Source: Pratylenchus scribneri (lineage: Eukaryota; Nematoda; Chromadorea; Rhabditida; Pratylenchidae). Taken from it: a stretch of DNA of 64,000 nucleotides. Positions 55,301-63,415 of the stretch are shown here, one piece after another. Every line of letters starts with the position of its first letter. Within the stretch, counting starts at the first letter, position 1. The position numbers and the translations under genes were made by a program. The notes beneath the pieces were generated by a model that was not told where the DNA came from, did not search any database, and was given only the letters and a program-made list of their open reading frames with translations. The DNA is taken from positions 1,240,001 to 1,304,000 of the forward strand of contig JAQSEB010000037.1 of the NCBI GenBank assembly GCA_030063045.1, read 5' to 3'.

Positions 55301-58300
55301 TGGAAAATAACAATAAAGAATTAACAGCGGTTAAATTAGAATTCATGAATGTGGTTGAGGAAATTAAAAAATTTGAAAATAAATTGGCAAAAGTAGAAGA
55401 AGAGGCCGGTTCGGCCAAATGGGGAATGCTAAGAATGAAAAATGAATTGTTTTCAAAAGAAAGTGGGTTGTCCGATGGCGATGAATACCCAAGGCCCAAA
55501 AATAAGCAAAAATATAAGAAAAATTCCCCAAAAAAGAGTAAATCGAGCACTGTTTTGGCTGTTACGAGTGCAATTTTGATGATTATTTTCTTTTTATTTA
55601 ATCCAATTGGTGCTTCTCCTTGTGCAAAAAATGAAAATAATCTGAAATTTCGGCATATGGATGAATGTGTTTCCGGCGGTTTAATAATAAATGAGAGAGA
55701 AGATGGAAGTTTATGTTGGGCAAAAATTGAATGCAACGGAACACATTTGAGAAGGGAATTTACCGCAAAAGGATACTGTGGGCCCAAGTGCGAATGTCCA
55801 CCATGGACTGACCAATGTACCTTTTTTGATGGCCCAGCAGTCCAAAATTCCACAAAGAAAAACGAAAAAACCATGGAAATTCTGAAAAATTTAAAACCAA
55901 ATTATTGTTCACTTGAGGCGACAGAGGAATGCAATAAAATCGCCAACTTGAAAGAATTTAATCAAATTGAATTATTTGATGGAGAAAAGTTTTTAGTAAA
56001 AGAAATAAATTTGGAAATAGAAGATGTGAATAAAGACGGCTTTGAATGCATCGGCGAAGGTTTGGCAACAGGATCCCCAAAATATTGTGCCGAACACACT
56101 TGCTCTGAAAAGGGCACAAAATTCTGCTATTTTCCTAGAAAGGAATTAAGTTTTTTGTTGACGCCTGATGGAAGAATTCCGATAAAAGCATGGGGCAAGG
56201 CGAAATTAAAATTTTTTGATTTCAAAATGAAAAAGGTAGAATGCCCATGCCAATTGGAATGCACAAAAGAAGGAGTTCAATTAAAATCTGAAATTAAATT
56301 GGGCGGAATTGAAATTTGTAGTGGAGAATGTTTTTATATTGCCCATCCTGAAAAAATTGAAAATATTACAATGCCACAGGAAAAAATCATTTCTGGCTTT
56401 GAAGCCACGGCGAAAATTTTTAAAGAAGGGGAAATGATTAAAGAAATGGGAATAAAATGCAAAGCAAGGGATATTTGTGAAATTATCACTTGCAGATTTT
56501 GCCTGAATTATTTGAAGAATCCCCATTGCTTCCCCGAATTGGCTATGTTTTTATTTGGAATAGTATTTTATTTGGCCATGAATACAATTTACATGATTGG
56601 AAAAATTATAATCTGGATTTTGAAAATATTAAATATAATTGGAAGGGCAAAAATAAACTTTATACTTTGGACAGCAAGAAAAATTAGAAAATTGAAAAAG
56701 AAAAGTAGAAAGGTTGATTTGATGGATGAATTGGCAAGGGAAGTAGTACCCGTTGAAGAAATGGAGAGTTGGGCATCAAAGGTTAGCCCACTCAATCCAA
56801 CAAATCGTAGTCCAGTTGGCACAAAATATGCAATGTTTGCAATAATTTTGTTTTTGTTATTATTTGGAAATGCCACTGGGCTCACAACATTATCAGCAAA
56901 TGAAGAAAATTGTATAATTAAGAAAAATGGCGAAAGAGACTGTCTGTTTGACCATGTTTTGGAAATATCCCTCACAGCGGAGGAGCAAGAAATTCAAATA
57001 ATGATGACTGATAATAGGGGAAAAATTGCCGGAGGAATTCAATTGAACGTTCCTCGAGTGGATTTGATTTGTCCAAAAAATTGGAAATTTTTTTCACGGA
57101 CAGTGAATATTGAGGTAACTTCGGCAAAAAGTTGCGACGATGCCGGGAGTTGCAAAAATCAGAAATGTTCAAAACTGAAATTGGATGAAAAAATCAAAGA
57201 ATTAAAAGTTGGAAATGATTATCCCGGAATAACACAATGCATGGAAACACCGGGCGGATGGGGCGTTGGATGCTTTTATTTCACCCCCGCTTGTTTATTT
57301 TATCGAATTTTTATGACCCCAGCCGAAAGTGAAATTTTAGAAGTTTTTAATTGTCCCACAATTTGGGAACGATTAATAAAAGTAAATGTGTCGATTATAA
57401 AAAATGGAGAGCAAAATGCAACTAAATTAATTGAATTGGCACCAGGAGAAAAGCAAAATTTCAAGGAATTGGAAATTACAGCCAAAGAAATTTCTGTGCC
57501 AAATATTCCACTGCTGGCCACAACATTTGTGACGGACGGAAAGCGTTGTGCAACATTGGATTTGGAAATGGAAAATAATTTGAAAAAATTAAAATGTAAA
57601 AGCAAAAAAGAGGCGATGGAATTTGCAAATTGCACAGTTGATGTTCAAAGCTGCAATTGCCATCCAGCCGATGGCACAGTAAAATGCCTTTGCCCGGAGG
57701 TGTCCTCAGGAGGACAAATTTTTAAGGAGGACAATGTCCTTCCATTCAATCATAATGGTTTGATGATAAAAAATGAAAATGGAAAGGTAGTGGCATCCCC
57801 CGACTTTACTTCCGCCACTTTACAGTTGAAAATATCTGGAATGAAATTGAAAACGGAAGTGGAAATGAACACATGCAAAATAAGTAATGTAAATTTAACG
57901 GGCTGCTATGAATGCGAAAAAGGCGCGCAGTTGGATATAATTTGTGAAACGGACTTTGGAAAGTCATTGGCAAATATTGTGTGCCCATCGGCAAAGTTAT
58001 TAACCACATGTTCCCCAAAAGGGACAAAAAAGATCCATTCGGTCCATTTTTCGGCTGCCCAAATCGATGAGGAATGCGAAGTTTTCTGTGGAAGCACTTC
58101 AACGAAATTTGAATTGAAAGGAACATTGGCCTTCCCCGAAATGAAGGATGAAAGTGAATGGAAAATGGCCGTTGGGCCAGTGAATTTGATTAATGAATTT
58201 AAAGGCTTTGATTTTAAAAATTTATTGAAATATTTATTGGATCCAAAACAATTGATAATCTGGTTGGCAACGATTTTGGCAATGTTTGCAATCTTCTATT

Positions 58301-58398
58301 GCTCAGCGCCAATTCTTCTTCGGTTGCTTCTTCGGTTGCTGATGACACCTTTCGTCCCCCGGAGTGTCGTGACCGATGTTCATTCAAAGATTGTTTGA
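49243..58398 (+). CDS. BEL/Pao Gag-Pol-Env polyprotein, 3051 aa, with YADN RT and Gn/Gc-like envelope
   Basis: Gag with a DUF1759-type core (LPEIKLPEFSGDLKSW at about 147), CCHC-like knuckles at about 372, 403 and 422; aspartic protease FLDSGCEISL (Asp 520); RT with FCDVKSAFHQI, but the catalytic box is YADN at 915-918; RNase H (FVDASAKAYAS, about 1080); HHCC zinc domain; integrase core with GMDYAGPF, SDNGTQY and GFYEAMV; and the BEL-type C-terminal domain. An acidic Cys-rich linker, another knuckle (CLFCGEWHFEREC) and a coiled coil follow. Two glycoproteins end the frame: one from a signal-like segment at 55545-55612 to membrane helices at about 56534-56660, and one from FAIILFLLLFGNATG (about 56836) to a helix at about 58249-58345. 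The second has a GGWGVGCFYF...CLF block resembling phlebovirus-type class II fusion loops. The stop lies 34 bases into the 3' LTR. The RT substitution would be expected to disable polymerisation. Confidence 0.92.
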   Translation: MAMADVLQITIKSLRDRLQGLIMDTNEIDFAIDAGEGDKVKKANELKEKCIEQREKIKNSLKDLDEQNTNYGKFLANLKGEIREAELAIYRGLATGDSGFLTVMNKGRGVMDVLNKNERFFDKIIPAQNEVFEMSRMAFRENLNVKLPEIKLPEFSGDLKSWSSFFEEFSAAVDDQDIPEKRKMQYLKSALKGEPLEIVEAYPLEAKNYQTVLKLLKKQFGDTQNIKNSLHSALRKLKKANNFMPEIKKTHREIRAILNQLENAGENIENAQLIFEVESKYPQNILRKIYERKKATPDLGTKGILEFLDDYLKLEEDIYRVHREFDFGNEKYEKKYGKFEKYDKYNGFKKGQWKGPNKYENKTIANMQKRNCKFCGDEHWEDKCPKYKTNDERLAKAKELKICLKCLGKGHISKECKKNVKCFTCKKDGHNSAFCRQKAKKVADEKKNYKEHNKIKNEKMCMATEINEENENKSLENVLMNNLIGKKRKEKDITLMQVTVAQIRNPYAMGQKSETAIFLDSGCEISLILNVLAKKLDLHIIGEKQFRGSGLFNKTIIIHSPIYIFQIMSKNNEAINIVARGVEKRQMVERLKMADPKTFKHFLKDEITSEENILEVMPEILIGSDFYSEILGLPKTKSGFSILETKIGNILTGRSHIWKTETEPILCQMIEQEKFWEIEEYGISEPKQLENDIFAHNHFLNTVKRDADGRYVIEWPIKNPPEKISNNFWICLKRLQGVWNKLNKNGLLEKYCAPFNEQIEKGIVEKCNDDNGIIMYTPHHAVINEEKKKIRPVFDFSCKTAEGISVNDFILRGRVMLADICGMILRFRNFPIAIFCDVKSAFHQIKVKENQRNLARFLWFKDPKKPPSLNNIEEMRFTCMPFGIIAAPSLLGEVTDYHLANYGTEFAEKLRKGIYADNPGFGATNTTEAIEKCHEIIKIFDEAEMKLHEFVSNDKLVMEKFGDKERKNPIKILGIGWDVEKDAIIIEIKEIKNEIKWTKRKVAKGTAKTFDPPGLTIPANLPRKIFFQSLWKENKYGWDDQIDEAYLEEWKNIIGDFGKFLIRRRAVKNPDAEMELHIFVDASAKAYASVAYIVEKMNKMTNSSIVYAKGKLAPIKAKLTIPRLELMAAVSGCKMLEFIKKEIDLKIGNYYIWSDSKVVLSWILISNVDKLPKFVKNRVLELRKDMKIQWKYVPTDVNPADLASRGCSCAELKANSIWWEGPKFLKFDEIEWPKAPELIKNEKEWDKKLEEINMDMLVNEIIDIKIRNEWPKLVNISAFTCKAIKIFGQKFKFETEFMNDLQKAKNGIEVRKLAEILLISQDQYKYPPSEKEMQNLFMEKSKYGIWTCPGRLGNSGQKAQIFLSYESPLAEIICNEAHLRTHHSGLRQSLTELRKTFWIPLGRKKMKMTINKCLYCRKAKLEPIAFPKMPNLPEERAKISIPFTNCGMDYAGPFEVKNFKGEIMKIWIEIFTCMATRFTHLELIPDLTAKSCINALRRFIAEYGKPKYLISDNGTQYRLTYKVVNEIEKKMELEKIRWTFIPSVSPWFGGFYEAMVKIMKKALKAAVGRKFLFFEELRTILPEVKLVMNTRPLTYVYENVEESLEILRPIDLMFPKRNEKIIDLDNLEIDEFKLKETQRDELIKNWKNANDMLNYFCKKWEKEYLNELKERADRHRQKIAKKNYLPQIGEIVLVHQENAPKFSWNLGKIVELIKSKDGLIRAAKVKCKGKILTRAIVLLYPLELRAETHEKDEENKQNTKHPMKLRERKNVKNYKEYSDDEDLKFGAFVLEDPPSDSEEELWLIDEENEDESQNENDSEIHECIYCAQMREEIANSSNSLTEDEEEIFYESEAESGSGVYWCTCSCALGKGRSTPIECICKSSLKPCLCQPNKGKKKNNKCKEMLEKIKKDSDDEPEPEPMELGSENLEEVVMCPLVFERSRPRQNAPDEYLEEGVFDISRQRPNAQASRKQKPRRMCLFCGEWHFERECRKFSANEKIEFCVKKVGESDEKINNLKQLLENNNKELTAVKLEFMNVVEEIKKFENKLAKVEEEAGSAKWGMLRMKNELFSKESGLSDGDEYPRPKNKQKYKKNSPKKSKSSTVLAVTSAILMIIFFLFNPIGASPCAKNENNLKFRHMDECVSGGLIINEREDGSLCWAKIECNGTHLRREFTAKGYCGPKCECPPWTDQCTFFDGPAVQNSTKKNEKTMEILKNLKPNYCSLEATEECNKIANLKEFNQIELFDGEKFLVKEINLEIEDVNKDGFECIGEGLATGSPKYCAEHTCSEKGTKFCYFPRKELSFLLTPDGRIPIKAWGKAKLKFFDFKMKKVECPCQLECTKEGVQLKSEIKLGGIEICSGECFYIAHPEKIENITMPQEKIISGFEATAKIFKEGEMIKEMGIKCKARDICEIITCRFCLNYLKNPHCFPELAMFLFGIVFYLAMNTIYMIGKIIIWILKILNIIGRAKINFILWTARKIRKLKKKSRKVDLMDELAREVVPVEEMESWASKVSPLNPTNRSPVGTKYAMFAIILFLLLFGNATGLTTLSANEENCIIKKNGERDCLFDHVLEISLTAEEQEIQIMMTDNRGKIAGGIQLNVPRVDLICPKNWKFFSRTVNIEVTSAKSCDDAGSCKNQKCSKLKLDEKIKELKVGNDYPGITQCMETPGGWGVGCFYFTPACLFYRIFMTPAESEILEVFNCPTIWERLIKVNVSIIKNGEQNATKLIELAPGEKQNFKELEITAKEISVPNIPLLATTFVTDGKRCATLDLEMENNLKKLKCKSKKEAMEFANCTVDVQSCNCHPADGTVKCLCPEVSSGGQIFKEDNVLPFNHNGLMIKNENGKVVASPDFTSATLQLKISGMKLKTEVEMNTCKISNVNLTGCYECEKGAQLDIICETDFGKSLANIVCPSAKLLTTCSPKGTKKIHSVHFSAAQIDEECEVFCGSTSTKFELKGTLAFPEMKDESEWKMAVGPVNLINEFKGFDFKNLLKYLLDPKQLIIWLATILAMFAIFYCSAPILLRLLLRLLMTPFVPRSVVTDVHSKIV
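55545..58345 (+). other. envelope module of the BEL polyprotein (two glycoproteins)
   Basis: The first glycoprotein has signal-like SAILMIIFFLFNPIGAS, many cysteine pairs (CGPKCECPPWTDQC, CPCQLEC) and a double membrane segment ending in a basic cytosolic stretch (RKIRKLKKKSRK). The second has its own signal, N-glycosylation sequons (NVS, NAT, NCT, NLT), a fusion-loop-like GGWGVGCFYF, a CNCHPADGTVKCLC cluster and a C-terminal anchor. Order and topology match the Gn-Gc precursor of phlebovirus-like viruses. This reading rests on motif pattern, not on an alignment. Confidence 0.65.
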
Positions 58399-58726
58399 TG
58401 ATTGATATTTACATTTTTGGATACATTTAATTCACATTTATTAATTTTGTCCTTTCCATTTACATTTGATTTCCATCCCAATTCCCCAATTTGCTTTGTC
58501 ATTGGCCAAAACCAACGCCTTTTGTGCTCGTTTTTGGCCCCCAAAAGCTTTGTCATTGTAGTTTTATTTAATGTTTGGCTTGTTCCCCCATTATTACCAT
58601 TCCCACTGATCATTCACAAAAAGTAAAGAATTCATTCACAAATAAATTGCTTGGATAAAACTATAATTTTATTGGACTCAGTAAAAAGAGTATTTTGGTA
58701 ATTGTTGAGTCAATTGGGATTCAACA
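58365..58726 (+). repeat. 3' LTR of the BEL/Pao element, 362 bp
   Basis: Same as 48285-48646 by reading. No long polypurine tract precedes it; only GGAG is directly adjacent. The polyprotein stop TGA is at 58396-58398, inside the LTR. Confidence 0.95.
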
Positions 58727-58731
58727 GATGC
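58727..58731. repeat. target-site duplication GATGC, right copy
   Basis: Directly follows the 3' LTR; partner of 48280-48284. Confidence 0.92.
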
Positions 58732-61700
58732 CAACATTTTGGTGCTGGAAGACACACCTGGTGCCTTTACCGAATTTGACCTCATAATCGGATGTGATAC
58801 AATGACAAAAATGGGAAAGGTAAGTTTTGATTTTAAAAAATGTGCGATCTCATTTGGAAAAGCCGCGGCTTTCGAAAACGAACCAAACACCTCCTCAGCT
58901 TTGGATGTTTCGGAAATTAATCAAATACAATCTGAATACGGCAAATGGCTTTACGAACTACTGACTGGGTCAGAGCCCACGGTAAAATGCCACTATAAAA
59001 TTCCAATGAGTCTGGGGGATTTGAGAATTTTTATTGGAATTGCCAATTTCTACAAATCAAAAATCCCCAACTTTGAATGGATCATGAAGCCATTACAGCA
59101 GACCATGAATGATCTCGACAAAGTCAATCCAGGAGACAAAGTGATGGTTCACTGGCACAAAACTCATCAAAGGTCCTATGATTTATTGCTCTCGTTGCTC
59201 CGGCACATCTTTTATAAAGCAAGAGAAGGTGAAAGCGCAGGACCATCAATCAACAGACTGACCAGATCAGGTGGGGAAAAGAAAACAAAATCGGCGATTA
59301 TTCCTGTTCTGGCAAATGGTAAACGATTTAAATCCCTTGTTGACACAGGAGCAACTTTGACAATTGCCCCAATGTCCATAGCCGAAGAATTAGGGTGCGC
59401 CCTACAACCAAGTGAATTAAGAGCAATCAGTGCCTCGGGTCATGTGATTAGACTGGAAGCGATGGGAATGGTTCAACTACAAATTGGAGAATTGACCTTG
59501 GAAGGACCTGTCCACTTTGTGAACAACGAGAATGGACCAGAAAATCCCGGCTATGATTTTCTTTTGGGCTGTGACTTGTTTTCTGACCTGCCTCCGATCA
59601 CTTTTGATTTCGCAAATGCGATTTTGTCAATTGGTAAATGCTCAATTCCAATGGAAAATCTTGAGAGGCAACTGCACGATGATTTGGCTGTGAGGGCTAT
59701 GGAAAGTATTGTGCTTAAACCAGGAATGCATCAGGTTATTAAAGCAAAAGTGGAGATTTTTGGGAAAACCAAGCCATTATTGGTGGAGAAACTCAGTCAC
59801 CGACTTGAGGAACAAAATTTGGGTATAATTCCAGTGGTAGTAAAACCCACAAATTATCAAATCAAAATGATTGTCTCAAATCCAACAAATGGGATTCAGA
59901 CTATCCATGAAGGCTCAAGAATAGCTTTTGCTAAAGAGCTTAACGAGACTATTAGCAATCATATTGTGTCGGAAATGGCAGAACATGAAATTTACATCCT
60001 GCGGGATGCGAGTAAGATTGAAATTGATCCGGAATTCAAAATTGACTTTTCAAAATCAAGTGTGACCGGAGAAAAACTGGGAAAATTGAAAGAGCTGTGC
60101 GCTGAGTTTGATGATGTTTTCAGCAAATCTCAATATGATTTGGGATCATGCACGGCAGGAGAACACGACATAATTACAACAACCGATGAGCCGGTCGCAT
60201 CAAAACCAAGGCCAACACCTTACAAATATCGAGAAGAGCTCAACAAGCATCTGGATCAACTGCTGGCTTCTGGTGTGATGATTGAGAGTGATACACCATG
60301 GGTTTCAAATATTGTGTTGGTTCAAAAGAAAGATGGTGGACTGAGGCCATGCATTGATTTCCGAAAATTGAATGAGGTAACAGTTCCTGATCATTATCCC
60401 CTCCCCAGACTTGAAACAATAATGGAAAAAGTTGGGAATTGCTGCTACTACTCAAGCTTAGACTTATCCAGTGGATATTTGCAAATCAAGTTGAGTGAGC
60501 AGGCATCCAGAAAATGCGGATTGATCACTGAGAACAAAGTTTACCAAATGCTCAATCTGCCTTTTGGCCTGAGGAATGCAACCAGTGCTTTTGCTCGATG
60601 CATGGCGCATGTTCTGAGCGGACTTGAAGATTCAGTGGTGGCATATGCGGATGACATTCTAGTCTTCACCAAGGAGGATGATTTCGATGCACATTTGGAC
60701 TCGTTGAAGAACGTCTTCAAGCGATTTCGGAGGTTTTGTTTGAAATTAAGCCCGAAAAAATGTATTTTCGCCGCGGCGAACATGAACTTTCTTGGATTTG
60801 TAATTAATGCGGATGGCTATACTCCAAGCCTTAGCAAAATTGAAACAATCAAAAACTTACCAAGGCCAACGAATGTTAGGGGCGTAAGACATGTAGTCGG
60901 AATGGCCTCATTCTTTAGAAAACATGTGCCAAATTTTTCCACAATTGTTGAGCCATTGACTCGCCTAACTAAAAAGGAAAAAGCATTTTCATGGGGCGAA
61001 GAACAAGAGGAAGCCTTTGCGAAGGTCAAACAAATTTTAAGTGAAAAGCCAGTTTTAGTTTTTCCCGACTATTCTAAACCGTTTCACATTTTCACTGACG
61101 CATCGTTGGTGGGACAAGGAGGTGCGCTAATGCAAAGGGATGAAGAAAAGAAACTCTTCAATGCAATCGCCTACTGCAGCAGAACATTACCCGCATCAGA
61201 AAGGAAATGGCCGGCTGTTCAAGTCGAACTTGGCGCAATTATTTTTGCCCTTAGAGAGTTCAAGCCGTACATTTTTATGTCAGAAATCGAACTACACTGT
61301 GACCACAAACCTTTGGCCTATTTGATGAAGAAAGCAGAAACACATCATCATTTGGCAAGATGGTTGGTAGAATTGCAAAGCTACAACATCAAAATTGTGC
61401 ATATCGCTGGCAAACAAAATCTTTTGGCTGATGCACTTTCGAGATTGCCGCATGAGGACATTGCTGAACAGGAATTGGACAATTTGGATGAGTTAGAGGA
61501 TATTGCCGAATTCCCAGTTTGTCTTTCCCTCAATATAAAACCACGCGTGGTTCATGAAAATTCACTTCTGGCATTAACAGTAAGGGATAATGCAGGAAAC
61601 CCATTCCTCATCGACATTATAAAAGAACAGAAAGAAGATGGAAAATGTAGTGCATTAATTGAATTTATAAATAGTGGAAAATTCCCTGCGGGGATCAAAG

Positions 61701-63415
61701 AAGATGAAAAAGATGAGTTGGCCATTCAAGCTGAACACCTTTGTGTTAATGGAGGAATTCTCTATTTTCACTACCCAAATATGGTCCCAAGGATTTTCAT
61801 TCCAATTTCACTCAGAGCTTTAATATTTGAGGCATTCCATAATTCGCCTTTAGGCGGTGGTCACATGAACCTCAAAAAGACACTTAAAAAGTGCAAAAAG
61901 TATTTTTGGCCAAGGATGCATGCGGACATCGTCACTTGGACCAAACAGTGCATAACATGTCAATTGAGGCATTCGCCTAACCCCCCTTATCGAGCGGAAA
62001 TGCAAATGCCACCAGCGAACACATTATTTGGCAAAGTTGGCCTTGACTTGGCTGGGCCTTTTCCAACAACAGATAAAGGAAACAAGCACATTTTGAATAT
62101 AATTTGTTGCTTCACCAAATATGTCATCTCAATTGCAGTACCTAATGCTAAGGCAACAACTCTGGCCAAAGCATTCTTCACCAATTGCTACCTCAAATTC
62201 GGAGGCTGCACTGAACTACTTACAGATAGTGCATCAGCTTTCACCTCCGACTTCTTCAAATCATTTTGTTCGTTGCTCTACATCAACAAGTCCTATGCCA
62301 CACCTCATTGGAGTCAAGGAAATGCCATTACGGAAAGGTCTTTTAGAACATTTCATAACATTTTAGCAAAATACATCACGCGTGATGAACCCAATTTTGA
62401 TGAATATTTGGACTGCGCAAATTTTTGTTATAACACATCAGTGCATGCATCGACAAATGAGAGTCCGTTCTTCCTCATGTTTGGTCGTGATCCGATATTT
62501 TGTGTTGATCAAATTTTGGACCCTAAGGCTAGAGAACCACTTGGATTTACCGAAGAAGGTGAGTTTAAAGCAAAACTGGTAAATTCCTTGCGCAATGCTT
62601 GGGAAGCTGCCGCGGCAGCCAATAAAGATGCTCAAATCAAAGCAAAAGCCCAATATGATAAATTAGTGAGAAATCCGACTATCCAAGTTGGTGATAGAGT
62701 TTTACTGCGAAATTATGAAGGTAAAAAGGGTACTTCGAAAAAGTTCTATTTGCCTTGGAAAGGAATTTTCCGAGTGGTAGAAATTGATGGAGTTTTGGTC
62801 ACTATCACTAGTTGTACCTCTCCACAAGCTAATCCAAGAATTGTTCACATTAACCAACTCAAAAAATGCGTTGAAGGCCGGGGACCAGTCTGCACAATTC
62901 CCGAATTGCCGGAAGAGGAACAACAAGCATTGGCGGAAGCAGAAGCAAAAGAAATTGAAGGTAAAGCTGGATTCAATCATAGACAAAACCAAAAGAGGAA
63001 CATCGGTTTAGAAAATGGTCAAACAAACCAAAATTCAGACAATTTAGTAAGTCAAAATCATGAAAATCCCCGAGGGGAACAAAAAGGGTACAATCTAAGA
63101 CCTAACAAATACAGAAATCCCCAGATAAAGACTTTATTTGCACTTTCCATTTTAATTATACTGTCCCTTTTCCCAATTGCCCATTCATCGGAGGAAAAAG
63201 AAATTCACCAAAAAGGAACGCCCTCTTTTCTTTGGTTTACTCTTATAGGAATCATTCTTTCCATTTTTCAGTTGGGATACTGGGTCAGCCAAATAAGAAT
63301 AAACAGACACTTAGAGAATGCTCTCTCAAGGAGATTAAGAGAGATGGGCAATGTGCCCAGAGCAAATTTGAGGAGATGGGTAATAGCCAATGGCGAAACC
63401 ATCCAAAACATTTAG
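58732..63415 (+). CDS. Gypsy-type polyprotein, 3' part: protease end - relic - second protease - RT - RNase H - integrase - TM tail
   Basis: Continues the frame broken at 48284; apparent methionines here are internal codons. 58781-58798 encodes LIIGCD, the end of the first retropepsin. 59008-59200 resembles an RT thumb/connection (LRIFIGIANFYKSKIPNFEW). A second complete retropepsin follows: VDTGATLTIAP with Asp at 59342 and FLLGCDLF at about 59558. RT spans about 60200-60830 with SSLDLSSGYLQIKL and an intact YADD at 60643-60654. RNase H has FTDASLVGQGGAL, HCDHKPLAYL and LLADALSRLP. Integrase has an HHCC domain, GLDLAGPF, LTDSASAF and an Glu in AITERSFRTF, then a GPY/F-like C-terminus. The last 100 residues hold two hydrophobic segments (63131-63187 and 63226-63290) with only about 15 residues between them. 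Catalytic residues look complete, so the element may have been functional before the insertion. Confidence 0.9.

Larger units (their letters stand above)
48285..58726 (+). mobile_element. complete BEL/Pao LTR retroelement with envelope, nested in the Gypsy-type element
   Basis: 10,442 bp, identical LTRs, perfect 5-bp duplication GATGC, a primer site just after the left LTR, and a single long Gag-Pol-Env frame without stops. It sits inside the first protease of the surrounding Gypsy-type element. Identical LTRs mean recent insertion. Confidence 0.95.
44524..63415 (+). mobile_element. outer Gypsy-type (Metaviridae) element interrupted by the BEL element
   Basis: Domain order RT-RNase H-integrase places the Pol part in Ty3/Gypsy. 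Without 48285-58731 the frame is continuous for 2815 codons. The span given covers coding parts only, because its LTRs were not located. No stop or frameshift is seen outside the BEL insertion. Confidence 0.85.

Noticed and set aside
54786..55874. 362-codon minus-strand frame and other antisense frames across the retroelements
   Set aside because: Shadows of the long, AT-biased plus-strand coding frame; no domain recognised.
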